Positions 12,016-24,261 of a stretch of 64,000 bases of DNA are shown here, in pieces. The notes beneath the pieces were generated by a model. The model ran no database searches. It saw nothing but the letters and a program-made list of their open reading frames with translations, and was not told the DNA's origin. Source of the DNA: Megaustenia siamemsis (taxonomy: Eukaryota; Mollusca; Gastropoda; Stylommatophora; Ariophantidae). Position numbers and translations under genes: made by a program. Each line of letters starts with the position of its first letter. The first letter of the stretch is position 1. The stretch lies in contig JAVIAB010000073.1 of the NCBI GenBank assembly GCA_032433765.1, positions 53,212,144 through 53,276,143 of the forward strand, in the 5' to 3' direction.

Positions 12016-12489
12016 GAGCTTTAACAGAAATGACACAGTAACATTGCTCTAGTCAACAAGAATATTGATAAACTCTTCAATGATAATTTTTAATGACCAT
12101 TTTAGAAACACTTTAAAAGATTGTAAAATCTAGCTAACAATGTACAAAAGCCTGGTTCAGAGAATAAGAAAAAAAATAAATAGAAGGGAGGTCAGAATTG
12201 TTAAACGGTTTTTTTTCCCCTTTTTTTAATGAAAAATAATTTTCCTCCAAAAACACAGATAGCATCCCTTCTCTTCACCTTCTGCTTAATTCATCTGATC
12301 TTTTCAGTACAGGTGTGACTACATTTCCAGGTTGTCTTTCAAGTGCTTTCATTGTTAACATAGTTTGTATGTTTAGTTTGAAACTTTAACTAGTATACAC
12401 GTAAACGTATGATAATTATGAATGTCTAAATGAACAATCCGTGTGTTACCGGGGCCTCATTATGTAGGAAGTAAAGAATAGTGACACTG

Positions 12490-12712
12490 TGACCTTCCAG
12501 GCATGTCGTAAGAAGCGACTAAGGAGGTTGATCGATGGCTTGACAAGCTGTCATTGTAAAAAACATTGTTATGGAAACAGAGCCATAGATTTTAGAAGCA
12601 GTGATCTCTGCAATATGTGCCATTTTGGCATGCAAGGTTTCTGTTTTTGAGATTGTGGTTCTGCCCTATGTGCCGTCTTCGGCTCGAAAGGACAATAGAT
12701 AGATAGATAGAT
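12490..12712 (+). mobile_element. LINE family E-like 3' end
   Basis: 3' untranslated end only. It includes gacaagctgtcattg, ttttggcatgcaaggtttct and the terminal gtgccgtcttcggctcgaaa hairpin followed by gacaatagatagatagatag. The same segment is at 23275-23460 on the other strand. Confidence 0.75.
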
Positions 12713-13449
12713 AGAAATGAACAATTATCGGGGTTTACAACGGACTGAACTAATTTACATTATTATTTTTTTATTATTTTAATGGAATGACGGGAAAACT
12801 GTAATACCAGGCTAACGAGACTTTCCTATCTGGGATTATGGCAAGAATTTTCCTTATCCTGGTACAGTGGTTTCCAAAGTGTGTGCGGCGGCTCCCAGGG
12901 GTGCTGTGCTGAGGATATTGTCGTGTATCTACTCTGTTGTTAGAAAACATAACATGACAACGTCCATGTTAAGTCCAATACGTTTTAGTACATAAACGAG
13001 TTTTATAGTGTTATTTCCGTCGTCATATCTTATCAGAGAATCAGAGGTTACCCGACTTATACGATCGTAATTACCCTAGGGGAGCGCTACTATATGATCA
13101 ACCTGAAAAGGGAGTCGTGGGCGTGGAAAGTTGTGGAACCTCTGATTTAGTGGATTGTCCATGAGGACGGTGTAAGCTTTTTCATGCTCTAGTATCATGT
13201 ACGATTAGTACAAATGTCAGTTCTAACTTGTTATCTTTCTTTTGAGAAAAAAGACTCAAACTTTTGACACTGCACACGACAACATTAACACAGTTGACTT
13301 TAACCACCTGTTGCGTCATCAAATCTAATGCTTGGAATGTCTGCTTTTGCAGCCGAAAATGAACCGAGAATAAACGGGGAAGCCATGATAAACTTTAAAG
13401 TCAATGACGTAACATGTAATGTGTTTTTGAGGGCGATAATTGACAGTTA

Positions 13450-13990
13450 AACGTGTAGAAAGCCGGATAACACGTGCTGAAGTAGCATTTCAGGAAATGA
13501 AATAAAATCTACTGCAACAAGTGTCATGTAAATAGAAGTGAGAAAGAGAGCTCTTCGCGTGCTACATAGAACCTATTCTCAACTCTGCAAACGATTCATG
13601 GATAGTAGTCAGACAACTGAATAGGCGATTAGAGACCACAGAGAAGGGATTTCTCAAATGGTGAAAGTTGGGAGTTCCCGGAACAGTTAATAACACAAAC
13701 ACGTACATTTTTAACGACATCAACACAAGAAGTGAGCTACTAAAAAAAACGGGAGAAAAACACATTTTTTCGGAAACCTGATAAGAGCAGTGTTAGAATA
13801 TATAGACAGTCACAGATGTCAACATGCAAGGAAAAAAAGGTTGCGGACGACAAAGAGAAAATATACTACAAAGCTTAGTGTCGGGGCACAGTAAACAGTC
13901 AACAACATAATTGATTAGATGCACTGAGGACATAAAATTGTGGAAGAACATTATCGGCTACGTCAGCTGATATGGTTCATGGTGATAATA
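13450..13990 (+). mobile_element. Old, diverged LINE family B fragment
   Basis: No long frame remains, but gcatttcaggaaatgaaat, the stretch ctacatagaacctattctc, ggatagtagtcagacaactg and ggaaaaaaaggttgcgg follow the same order as the C-terminal part of family B at 16895-17488. It is more diverged than any other B copy here. Confidence 0.65.
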
Positions 13991-15069
13991 AAGCTTCTAT
14001 AAGAACATAGATTGTGACGAACGGAAAGTGTTGGTGCTCACTTCAAACTTCATACATATGCATAATCCCAAAGTTACCCAGAAACTATTGCTAAAACATC
14101 TAGTTTTTAGTCTTGCTTTTAAAAACACACTTTTACCAGAATATTGCGAGTTTTGGGAGACCACTGATCGTGTAAGAGAAATCCAGAACAATTTCCCAAA
14201 ATATTTCGGTGGTCGAAAAAAAGCTGACTTAACCATTGAAGATTCTAGATAATTCAAACAGACGTTTGTTTCTACCAGCAGGGACATTAGATCCTGATTC
14301 TGTATATGGACCCGCAGACAGTTGACAAAGACAAATCATCTGGTTTCTCCATTAACTGAAAATGCGTTAAGAGTGACAACCGTTCGCCCAAGGAAACATT
14401 TTAAAAAAAAACGCAATCCAACCTCTATAGAGCTTTATTTTGTGCCTGCATAACACCTACTCAAGCAATGACGTCATTTCGTGGAATACGTCAGCATCAT
14501 AATTATCCTTTAAAGCTTAGCTCAGCTTGTTTTTTATTTCAAGAAATGTCTTGTCGTTTCAGCATTTGTTTATTTCATTTTCTAGCCATGTCTAGTTCTT
14601 GTTATTATATCTCAGGGCTTTCTACTTCATCTTCTTCTGTTAGCTTCCCCCTATCCCTCCCTAAATCTGTCACCACGTTATGTTTTTAATTAGATGTTCC
14701 TTTAAAAAATGAGGCCCAAGAGATGTCTTCATTTTTTTTTCATTCCTTTAAATAACAGCATCAATATTAGCATAATTATCACCATTATTATTATCATCAT
14801 CACTATCGTCATCACTATCGTCATCAGTATCATGAAATGATTTGCCTTTAACACTTCACGAAGTGTTCGTGACGTCACTTTACTGCTTGTTTCTTGCTCG
14901 GATCGTCATCTCTGCACACCGGACGAACCCATAAGTGCTGCGATACCCACCTCGAGAAAATCCAAGGAGAATCTTAGCACACGTGCACGAACTCCTTAGC
15001 ACGGAAGGGATCCACGACATGGGGATCCACGGTATGGGTATCCACGGTGTGGATAGGTTCCTGCTGGCA
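13991..15069. other. Unassigned; one 74-codon frame of unknown meaning
   Basis: 14028-14252 (+) is open from ATG and reads LTSNFIHMHNPKVTQKLLLK and onward, with no recognised domain. It could be chance. Tandem gatccacggtatgg units occur at 15009-15055. 15363-15859 has only possible traces of LINE tail near 15410. Confidence 0.45.
14763..14832. repeat. ATC-type microsatellite
   Basis: Imperfect tattatcatcatcactatcg repeats. Confidence 0.8.
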
Positions 15070-15362
15070 ATCTTGCCTAGGCGGCGGCCATAGTTATGGC
15101 CTACTTTTTTCGACTTTAACTACCAATGTTTCTTTAACTTGCTCAAGTGCACATGTGACCTCCTGTTGATTGCCGTTTTCCGATAGGACTAGACATCAGA
15201 TCTCACTACCCAAGACATCAAGGGAGGGTACTTCATAAAGACATACGGATTTATTTTTCCTATTTTTCTTTAACTCACCGCCTCTTCTGATGGGTTTTGA
15301 ACTCGAGTCCTTCCTGCTCTGATGCCGGCGTCGTATTTCTAGACCACCCAGCGCTTCCCCCA
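15070..15362 (-). mobile_element. SINE3 copy
   Basis: Shares with 22150-22425 the order aggcggcggccat, ctttaactaccaatg, agtgcacatgtgacctcctg, ggactagacatcaga and a tRNA-like end whose complement has a B box (ttttgaactcgagtcc at 15295). The tRNA-like head lies at the right end, so it is on the minus strand. Confidence 0.68.
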
Positions 15363-15859
15363 ACCACAGTCACTTTATTATATTAGCTCTCTGTCATATA
15401 CAGTTATGGTCATCATCATCACCAAATAGATAGTCCGCCAGCGAAGGCGATAATGTCTCAACATAACTGCCAGTCTCTAAACTTGATTACCAATACTTTT
15501 CTTTATTTTCTAACAAAATATACTTTTAAGCTTTTTTCATGGCGATTCTCTGTGTTTCTCTAGATATTTTCTTCTTTTGATTTGTCCACATATGTTTTAC
15601 TATCTGATTAATGGACACAAATGTTTCCTAGATATGGTGATAATAAGCTTTCATTAAAGTTCTGTAATATTTAACATCATCTCATTTCTTTTTCTTCAGC
15701 AGCCCGTAGTATTCGTAACATTCTTCATTAACATGACGTTTCTGTACCTCTTGCTATCCCCTACACTTCAACACAAATCAACACATATTACCACCAAGAA
15801 GCATCGTATATAGTATATATTCCTACCAACATTCTGCTACCAATGCTAAACATGGTCAC

Positions 15860-16150
15860 TTTCGTTTAAGCACAAAATAAAGTTTGCCACCACAGAGTTG
15901 TGGTATCAAAGAAAAGCGCATGGAGTAATCAGAAATAACATAAGAGAAAGTGTAGGAGCCATTGAGCCAATCCTAAGCTACATAGAAAAACAACAATTTT
16001 GCTGATCTAAAAAATTGCTGTGTGATTCCTTACTACACGCAGCATATTTTAAAAGAGAAGAAGGGAGAAGAGCAAGAGGCAGACCCAGAGTAAGATGAAC
16101 AGAAAACATCTAAGGAACGTTACACCAGTATCATCTGACAATGAGTGAAG
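15860..16150 (+). mobile_element. LINE family G fragment, C terminus
   Basis: Broken + frames encode AHGVIRNNIRESVGAIEPIL and KREEGRRARGRPRVR, a C-terminal LINE motif unlike A-F. A 19-bp minisatellite begins 40 bases after it. Confidence 0.55.
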
Positions 16151-16188
16151 CCTCCAAAAGGACGAGAACCAGAACTTTGTATCTCCCT

Positions 16189-16281
16189 CGACACCCACAC
16201 GGGTACTCGACACCCACACGGGTACTCGACACCCACACGGGTACTCGACACCCACACGGGTACTCGACACCCACACGGGTA
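16189..16281. repeat. 19-bp tandem array, 5 units
   Basis: Unit cgacacccacacgggtact, copies perfect. The 19-bp period rotates all frames, giving short spurious ORFs on both strands. Confidence 0.97.
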
Positions 16282-16394
16282 CAAGAGGAAGTGAAGAAGA
16301 CAATCTCTGGCATTCAAACATTTCACTCTCTGCTGCCCTGTTGTCCAGAAATGTATGTGCATACACACACAAACACACATACACTCACATATTG

Positions 16395-16655
16395 TTGCTG
16401 TTGCGTTCGCCAGCTTTCAACTCTGACGAAGTCCCTAGAGACTAAGAACTGAATTTTGCGTGTTAATCCATTTTTCACTGGTAGCCGTGTGCACAGGGGT
16501 CCCTCGCCGCACAGGCAGATAACTCCGACTTCGGAAGTACTCATGTTTTTTTTTTTTTTTCCGTCGATGAGAAGCTGACGTTTCATGCCGGGCCTCGCTG
16601 CTGAGACCAGGCGTGTTTGCCGCAGAGGGAAATCATAAATAAAAATCCCATGTTT
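16395..16655 (-). mobile_element. SINE2 copy, 5' truncated
   Basis: Body only: cgccagctttcaactctgac, gtgtgcacaggggtccctcg, a T run at 16545-16560, ttcatgccgggcctcgctgc to aaataaaaatccca. The tRNA-like head is missing. Confidence 0.8.
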
Positions 16656-16894
16656 AAGGCAGGAGCTCAAACTTAAAATATAGAGACAAAGTTGGGAAAC
16701 AGAACAAGACAAGAAATCGGACAGAGCTAATGTAGAAAAAAAAATTTGGGGTCGAACTTTCTTTAATATGTGATTTAGAGACTAGAAGAAAGAAATATGT
16801 TGATGAAAAAAAAATATATATTGGTGATTTCAGAGATGACGGTTAGAATTAGGGATTCCACATTACGACATTTTAAATAACCCATTTGTTTGTG

Positions 16895-17488
16895 TAAACA
16901 AGTGCAACGTTTCAAATACTTGGGCACAATAATAACATCAGATGGGAGATGCACCACAGAAATAAAAAGCAGAATAGCTCAGGCCAAAATAGCATTTCAG
17001 AAAATGAAAAATGTCTTAAACAACAAATCTATATCAATAAAAATGAGAAAGAGTGTTCATCTGTGCTATATAGAACCAATTCTGACCTATGGAAGCGAAT
17101 CATGGACAGTAGACATACAAATGAAAAGACGAGGCCACAGAGATGTGATTTCTCAGAAGAATGTTGAAAGTTCCCTGGACAGCTAAAAAGACCAATGAGG
17201 AAGTTCTCAAAGAGGCCAACACAAAAAGGGAGCTCTTAAAAAACATCAGAAAGAAGCAATCAACATTTTTCAGGCACATCATGAGAAGAGGAAAGTTGGA
17301 ATACTTGGTTACAACTGGCAAAATAAAAGGAAAGAGAGATCGCGGACGCCAAAGAGAGAAAATACTGGATAGCTTGGTGTCATGGCATGGGAAACAGTCA
17401 ACAACAGAACTGATACGATGCACTGTAGATAGAAGATTGTGGAGGGACATGATCACCTACGCCAACCGGTACGGCACATGATGATTTG
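16895..17488 (+). mobile_element. LINE family B fragment, C-terminal part
   Basis: 5'-truncated copy. It starts within the post-RT region (VQRFKYLGTIITSDGRCTTE), continues to SESWTVD, shifts frame near 17150 and ends NRYGT followed by TGATGA. The C-terminal motif RRGKLEYLVTTGKIKGKR is shared with 30832-31245 and 61024-61629. Confidence 0.85.
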
Positions 17489-18564
17489 TTTGTGTGCATG
17501 TCATTGACCCCATCATATTTGGCTGCATACAGCAAAGGGAACAACTACTGGGCCGGTGAAACACACTTGTAGTACATCACTTTAAAGTGTTGTCATTTCT
17601 TCATCTTTAAAGACGTTGGAAGACGATGTTCTAGTTCTAAGATAGTAACCCATTTTATTTAGCAGCTTCTTCATGACTGATTCATCCCATTAGATAATGG
17701 TAGCTCTGACAGCAGAGTCGATATAGCAAATCTATGTTGCTTGGTTTCTTTTTTTTTCTCTTTTCTTATCATTATTTTATTTCCCGACAGACGTTTCATT
17801 TCTTAGGTTTCTTTCCCATGCGCAACGTTCTTCTGCCAGATTTTTTTTTCAATATTTCTTTTCCAAAAACACAAAAGCATCACCGTAATACCGTTTGTTA
17901 CCTCAGATTTGATCAATCGTCAGGCCGCATTCAATAAACTCTGTGCTTGGAGTCCATGTCATTATCGCCCATTTTCCGAACACAACATCCATCATAGTCT
18001 TTGCCTTCAGATTATTGTCATAATGGAGGACGCCGAGATCTGTATATGACTAATGATCTTGTTAACCCTTCCACTTGATGTTTATCATTTTTTATTAAGC
18101 AGCAGAAATATAAACTAAGCCATTTCTCGTGTCTTGAGCGCTGATATTAAAATTACTTTGTCTAAAATATGGATCTGTATAGAAATGATCCAAGTACGTA
18201 TGTTTAATATATTATGGCTTTTGTCGCCAATAAACAGTTGTAAGATATCTGGCAACAGAAAGCAGGAAAGTAAATGGTACAGAAGTTTACCCAATTGTAA
18301 TTTTAAAATAACTTTTCAGAAGTTAAACATGAACTAAATATAGGCAGACGTGGAATCTCGTCTAGGTCAGGGAAAACTAACATGATAGCAGTTGTCATGG
18401 ACGCCAAGTTCCAGCAGAGACAAGCAAGTTGGTGGTGATTGGAACTTTTCATGCGTGCCTTTTATTCTCAACGTTGACGGTTTTTTTAGTCTTAAATTAT
18501 GCTCCAGGTATATTCGCCGGGAAGTTTTTTTTTTTTTTCTAGTTGATTGTCGAGGTAGACACTA
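17489..18564. other. Unassigned
   Basis: No coding or repeat signal recognised. 19593-20589 is also empty apart from a C run at 19973-19983 and T-rich stretches. Confidence 0.6.
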
Positions 18565-19245
18565 CTATACAAAAACTATGATCATAAACAAAGAAAATTC
18601 TCAAGACCTACAATTAAATATCAAAGTTGAAGGAATACATCTAGAGACAGTCCAGAGCTACAACTACCTGGGACATACTATAACCAGTGATAGAAAATGT
18701 ACAACTAAAAGAAACAAAAGAATAGGTATGGCAAAAAGTATTTTCAATGCCATGAAAAATATACTAACAACAAAACAAATAACACCAGGGCTAAAACTAA
18801 GAATAGCAAAATGTTACATCTTCTCAATACTCCTGTATCGTGTAGAAACATGGACATTAGACAAGAAAACACAACGGAAAATTGAAGCATTTGAAATATG
18901 GATTTATAGAAGAATATGTAGAATTAGATGGAAAGAAAAGAAAACAAACGATGAAGTTTTAAAACAACTAAAAATGAAAAAAGAACTACTAAACACAATA
19001 AGAACAAGACAAATGAAATTGTTGGGACATGTTAAAAGACACAACAGCCTAATAAAAGTAATATTGGAAGGGAAAATACAAGGTAAAAGAGGCAGAGAAG
19101 ACCAAGACTAACATGGACAAGTAACATATAAAAATGGACAAACCAGCCTATGACAATCTGCACCATCAAAGCAAGAGACAGAGCGAAATGGCGCTCCATG
19201 GTAGCCAATCTTCGGTGTGGAGACGGCACTCAATGATGATGATGT
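18565..19245 (+). mobile_element. LINE family A fragment, C-terminal part
   Basis: 5'-truncated copy. The frame reads TMIINKENSQDLQLNIKVEG, SYNYLGHTITSD, FEIWIYRRICRIRWKEKKTN and stops after GKRGREDQD; sequence homologous to the A terminus continues in another frame to GDGTQ and the tail caatgatgatgatg at 19231-19244. It is very similar to residues 800-1020 of the intact copy but carries a frameshift near 19100. Confidence 0.87.
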
Positions 19246-19334
19246 GAGTTAGATGCAGCAATCAGATCAGTGAAATTCTACGACTATTATCATTTAGCAT
19301 GTCGGAAGAATGATAGCTACAACTTTGTATCTCC

Positions 19335-19592
19335 CGGAGCCGCAATAGCTCAGCGGTTAGTGAACTGGACTACAAAGAACAAGAGGTAGGTTTCGATCCC
19401 AACCGACAGCTTCCGGTTCACCCAGCTTTTAATGGGTACCGGATTTTTTTCTGTGAAAGTAAAGCGGCACGGGCGTAATACCGACAACATTACCTAAAAA
19501 ATCATGTGCCGAAGGTCTGTCAAATGTATGGTCACTAACACCATATTCCCTATACGCCACTTGGCGTGACGGAGGCTCTTTACCTTCTTTAC
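19335..19592 (+). mobile_element. SINE1 copy
   Basis: Full length: ggagccgcaatagctcagcg head, tttcgatcccaac B box (one change), body and cgccacttggcgtgacgg end, as in 11729-12012. Confidence 0.87.
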
Positions 19593-20589
19593 TATACAAG
19601 AGAGGTCAATGGGTCTGCTAAAATATTCGGGCTTAACTAACAACAGCAGTTACGGTAGAGTGGAGGAGATATTTGTTTTCAAACTTTCTTTTAACTTGTC
19701 TTTGAGATGAGTGCTTCCTGTTTATTTTAGAATTTAAAAGAAAATTGTGTAAACGCGCTCAAAGCAACGAGTTACAAAAACAGTACAACGCTCTCACTTC
19801 ATGAAGTAAACACACACAGAGACACATACCAACACGTCAGCGTCACACGTGGCAACCTTATAACTTTGTAAAATCATCAATCGTCAGCTTATCTTTTCTA
19901 TTCCGTTGTTTATTTTTTAAACCGCCCTTAATCCTAACCTGTCATTTCCTTTTTCTCATGTTCACATCCTTCCCCCCCCCCCCACACCCCTTCCAACCCA
20001 GCCCTCCCAATTTTTTTTCTATTAAAAAAATTTTTTTGCAAGGAAAAACTTCAGGAGACATTTAAGACCGAGGAATGCATTACGTCACTTGATAACATCT
20101 ATGTTATCAATGTAACATTTATCATGGGTACTTTTGCTCAATATTTATTCTGCTATTTGACATTGTCAAAAAGTGCTATAGATCCCTCTGTATGCAGACA
20201 TGAAAGTCTTTTTTTCTTCGCTAGAAGCCGCAAGAAACGACAATGGACGTCCCCATGTTATCTTGTAGGGGAAACATTCAAGTTCCACTATTTTTCGCGG
20301 TCCGTATGGATCCTTTATAGAGTGTTCTAGGTCTGGTTCTCACTGTTATATCAAAACATAACAGTTCCATTCCATAAATACAATAATTCAATAATTGTAT
20401 TATCTGGTAAATGATTTAATACAAGACCTTCCATTAGACGCTGCATGCTTTCAGAAATTTGTTACTTTGAGGAAATTGGGTTTAGCGTGCCTGCTATTAT
20501 ATTGATTTTTATAGCATTGTTGTTTTTTTTTACACAATCTTTGAATTGTGTAATAATATCATTGCACCATATCCTTATTTGTCATTGTA

Positions 20590-20987
20590 TTAAAGACAAC
20601 AAAACAGAACATAAATTTGAAGCCTTTGAAATCCGGATTTATAGAAGAATATGAATAATTGGATGAAGAGAAAAGAAAACAAATAATGAAGTCTTAAAAC
20701 AACAAAAAATGAAAAGAACTATCGAAAACAATTTAAACAAGACAAATGAGATTTTGGGGGCATGTTAAAAGATACAGCAACCTACTAAAAGTTATCGTGG
20801 AAGGGAAAATGGAAAATGCAGGGTAAAAGAGACAGAGGCAAATCAAGACTAACATGGACGAGTGACATCAAAAGATGGACAAGTCAGCTTATGACAACCT
20901 AAACCATCAAAACAAGAGACATAGCAGAATGACACTCCATGACAACCAACCTTCGATGCGGAGACGATACTCAGTGATGATGATTAA
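20590..20987 (+). mobile_element. LINE family A fragment, short
   Basis: Covers only the last 130 or so codons (KFEAFEIRIYRRI, then broken frames) and the tail cagtgatgatgatt at 20971-20984. A stop falls after YRRI and several indels follow. Confidence 0.8.
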
Positions 20988-21189
20988 ACTCAATTTCGCG
21001 TACGTGTTCAATAAAAGTTTATACAAAAATAGCAATAAAAATTTGGTCAAATGGTCCCATGATTGGCCATCTGAGAATCGACAACAGGAGCAAACAGATG
21101 TTTTCATCCCGACGCTGTGCTATCAGTGCCAAACATGGAGGCTAGATTCTTGAACAATCAATAGTGTAATATTAAATATGTCAGATTCA

Positions 21190-21850
21190 TGATGCAGGTC
21201 AGCTTCATAATCATCAGTTCGTATGTCCTTTGCAGAGCGTTAAATCACAGCCTGTCTGAAAGAATCTGTCTCTAGCCATATCTCACACTTATTCTTTTGT
21301 CATGGTCAAGGTCTCTTTGATGTCTTGAAACCACCTTCTTCTTGGTCTGCCCCTGATGCGTCGCCCAGTAACCGTGCCTTCCACTATTATTCTTTCCAGC
21401 CATCTGTATCTTTTGACGTGGCCATAGTATTTTAATTTCCTCTGTAGAATGGTGTTTATAAGCCAGTTCTTTTTAATGTTGAAGTCTTTTAATGTCTTCT
21501 CTGCTCTGTTTCATTATCCAATGTATCATAAGGATTTTTCGATAGCATTTTGTTTGGAATAAATCTATTTTCTTCCATGATTTACAGCCATATGTTGCTG
21601 TCGGGACGATACACGTCCTTTGTAATTTTAAGTTTACTGCCTTGCTGGTATTTTGCCATATATTCTTCATGGCATTACGTTTTTGTGTTGCTATTGCTAA
21701 TCTTCTTTTGATCTCTTTCTGGCAAGCCTCCATTTTTAATAACAAATCAAGATATGTATAATTTGTTACAATTTCAAGTTCTTCACTGCTGATGGTGATT
21801 TTGGGTTGGTTTTTGGTGGATATCAGCTTAGGATACAAAATTAGAAGTGA
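21190..21850 (-). mobile_element. LINE family C fragment, C-terminal part and 3' region
   Basis: Minus-strand frame 21838-21473 reads ELEIVTNYTYLDLLLKMEAC, RLAIATQKRNAMKNIW and PTATYGCKSWK, the post-RT region of an RTE-like LINE different from A, B and D. The 3' remainder to about 21190 includes GRQIRGRPRRRWF-like coding in broken frames. A stretch at 21236-21290 (cacagcctgtctgaaagaat) is the monomer of the tandem array at 59015-59430. Confidence 0.75.
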
Positions 21851-22025
21851 TGAACTAAAATATGGTTAGGAATCATCTTCTCGGTATATAAGGAAACAAA
21901 ATATAATTGTTTGCTTACATGGCAAAGCAGAAACTAACTAAATATAAAACACATACATGAGCTATGAACACAACAGACCTGGATAGTGTTATCAAACACG
22001 ATCACTCAACGGAATACTAATTCTT

Positions 22026-22115
22026 CATGTCGTTCATCCGTAAAGTAGGTGTAGATACGTTGGTGTCGTTGTTTACAGCAAAACCGGGATTATTTGCGAC
22101 TTCAGGCCCTATATA
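22026..22115. repeat. Short R4-like copy
   Basis: tcatccgtaaagtaggtgtagatacg and ttatttgcgacttcagg match the R4 core with changes. Confidence 0.5.
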
Positions 22116-22149
22116 TACGTTCTTGGCATGGGTACTTTTGCTCAACAAT

Positions 22150-22425
22150 CTATGTACAGGCGGCGGCCATTTTTGGACTATTCTTTTACTTTAATTACCA
22201 TAGGTCTTTTAACGTGCGCGAGTGCACACGGGACTACTGTCTTTCGTTGTTTTTCGAACTAGACATTCGATTGCAATACCAAGATACGGTGGAGGATATG
22301 ACGACAAAGAAAACATAGATTCAATTTTAACAAATTCCCACCTCCTCTTGCGGGATTTGAACACATGAACCTTCTGTGCAGATGTCGACGTCTTACCTCT
22401 AGACAACCTAGCTCCCCAACAGGAT
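22150..22425 (-). mobile_element. SINE3 copy
   Basis: Second copy of the same family: aggcggcggccattttt, ctttaattaccatagg, agtgcacacgggactactgt, actagacattcga and gatttgaacacatgaacctt (B-box complement) at 22356. An R4 fragment lies just to its left. Confidence 0.68.
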
Positions 22426-22611
22426 ACTAGAAACACTTGGAAATAACAGACGTTACCAAGCAATGAGCACAAGACACGAGCCATATCTCCCATAACTCTG
22501 AAAGACAGTTGGGAAAAAAACAAGAATAACATACTGAAATGTAAATTGGCTTGACAATAAGAAAGCTATTAATATATTTGCATTATTAAACAAGATAAGA
22601 GTAGAGGTAAT

Positions 22612-22728
22612 GTTTATCTGAAAGTAACAAACACTTCCATTGGCAGGTCCTGTTTATCTGAAAGTAACAGACACTTCCATTGGCAGGTCCTGTTTATCTG
22701 AAAGTAACAGACACTTCCATTGGCATGT
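22612..22728. repeat. 40-bp tandem repeat, 3 units
   Basis: Unit gtttatctgaaagtaacaga plus cacttccattggcaggtcct. Confidence 0.93.
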
Positions 22729-23274
22729 TATGTTTTCATATTAAATTGCCCATATAATTTGTCTCTGTCCACGGAAAGTGCACCTTCATATATTCTTGTC
22801 CTGTACGGCGCAGAGATTTGATGATTAATCTATTTCTACCTGTGATGGGGTTTATCTATACACTACCTCTGTATCTCCTTTGTGGTTTGAATGTCTCCGA
22901 TACTCAATATGATTTAGCTAATAACAGAAGGATAAGCCAGTTTTTGTGGAAAGGCATATTAAAAGTTCAAGCTGACAGGTATATTGGTGCTGCAATCACT
23001 GATTGATATATTCTATCATACCCATAGCAGAACTATACGTGATTAAATCTTCTTAACATATGATGCAAAATAACCGCGTTGATAGTTCGTGTGTTTACTA
23101 TCTAGTCACATTCCTGTTCTATCACATCAGTTGTTACATCTCAATGTGCCCAATTTGGTTTCGGATTCTCAGAAGTGCATATGCAGACTATCAACCGTTG
23201 TGTGACTCTGTAATGAACAAACATGGGAATAATTCAGCATAAATTTCTTATCAATCTCAAACAACACTTTTCCG
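22729..23274. other. Unassigned
   Basis: Nothing recognised. The same is true of 23461-24261. Confidence 0.6.
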
Positions 23275-23460
23275 CTATATCTTTATCTATTGTCCTTTCG
23301 AGCCGATGACGGCACATAGGGCAAAACCACAATCTCAAAAACAGAAACCTTGCGTGCCAAAATGGCACAATCCTGTTATATAAATCACAGCAAATAATGC
23401 CTGTCATCTCTTCTGCTGCCATGGGCTGATAAGCGACGAAGACAACAGATTCACATAATT
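23275..23460 (-). mobile_element. LINE family E-like 3' end
   Basis: Inverse-orientation partner of 12490-12712: tail tatctattgtcctttcgag, the hairpin gccgatgacggc, then cttgcgtgccaaaatggcac, all as complement of that copy. Confidence 0.75.
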
Positions 23461-24261
23461 TCTTGAAGGTTAGAAGAGGCCTTCAAATGTTCGTGACAAA
23501 GCCAATAGTGACGAATCAAGCCACTTGTTATGAATCCTTCTTAAAAAATGTGTACAAAATTACCACTGTTTTCTTGCTGTAATCGTTGCGTTACCCAACC
23601 ATTCATTATCACAATAAATTGATCTGCAGTAATTATTTTTAATGTCATTGAAATGGCACTAGGTTAAAAAAGGAAACTTTTTGTCAGAAAAAAAAATTGA
23701 AATGTAATAGCCACAGACTTCGGTTTTGCATACACAAGCACCTGTTGTCTTACAGGAAGATACAGATAAACAATAGCTAGGGCTTTGGTCTCAAACAAAT
23801 GCCAAATGATGACTTATCCACTAAATAGAATGGTGCAGAATACAATGCAATGCTATAAACTAAAAAAAAATACAAACGAAGAAGAATCGTTATCCGTCGG
23901 TTTTTTCTTTCGCTCATTATATATATTTGTTACTTCTTTTATACAGAACCAACATTAATGATCTAAATTGCAATCCGTGTACTAGAAAAAAACTCGCTAA
24001 CATGACAGGCAGAAATGACCAATCAGAAAGTGAGAGACAGCAAACTATCTCTCTCCTTGACAGCTGAGCGACAGATGAGAATGGCTTCAAGAAGAAACAA
24101 AGATGAGGATTATTAATGGAGTTAGTAAAATATATACTAAATGCGCTGTCCCACGCACAATATACATGTTTATGTCCACATGCCTATTGCTTGCAACATT
24201 TGTATCCCATTGATGAGCTTGTACGTTTATTTCAATTACTGCAATACCAGTTCTGCTCATG

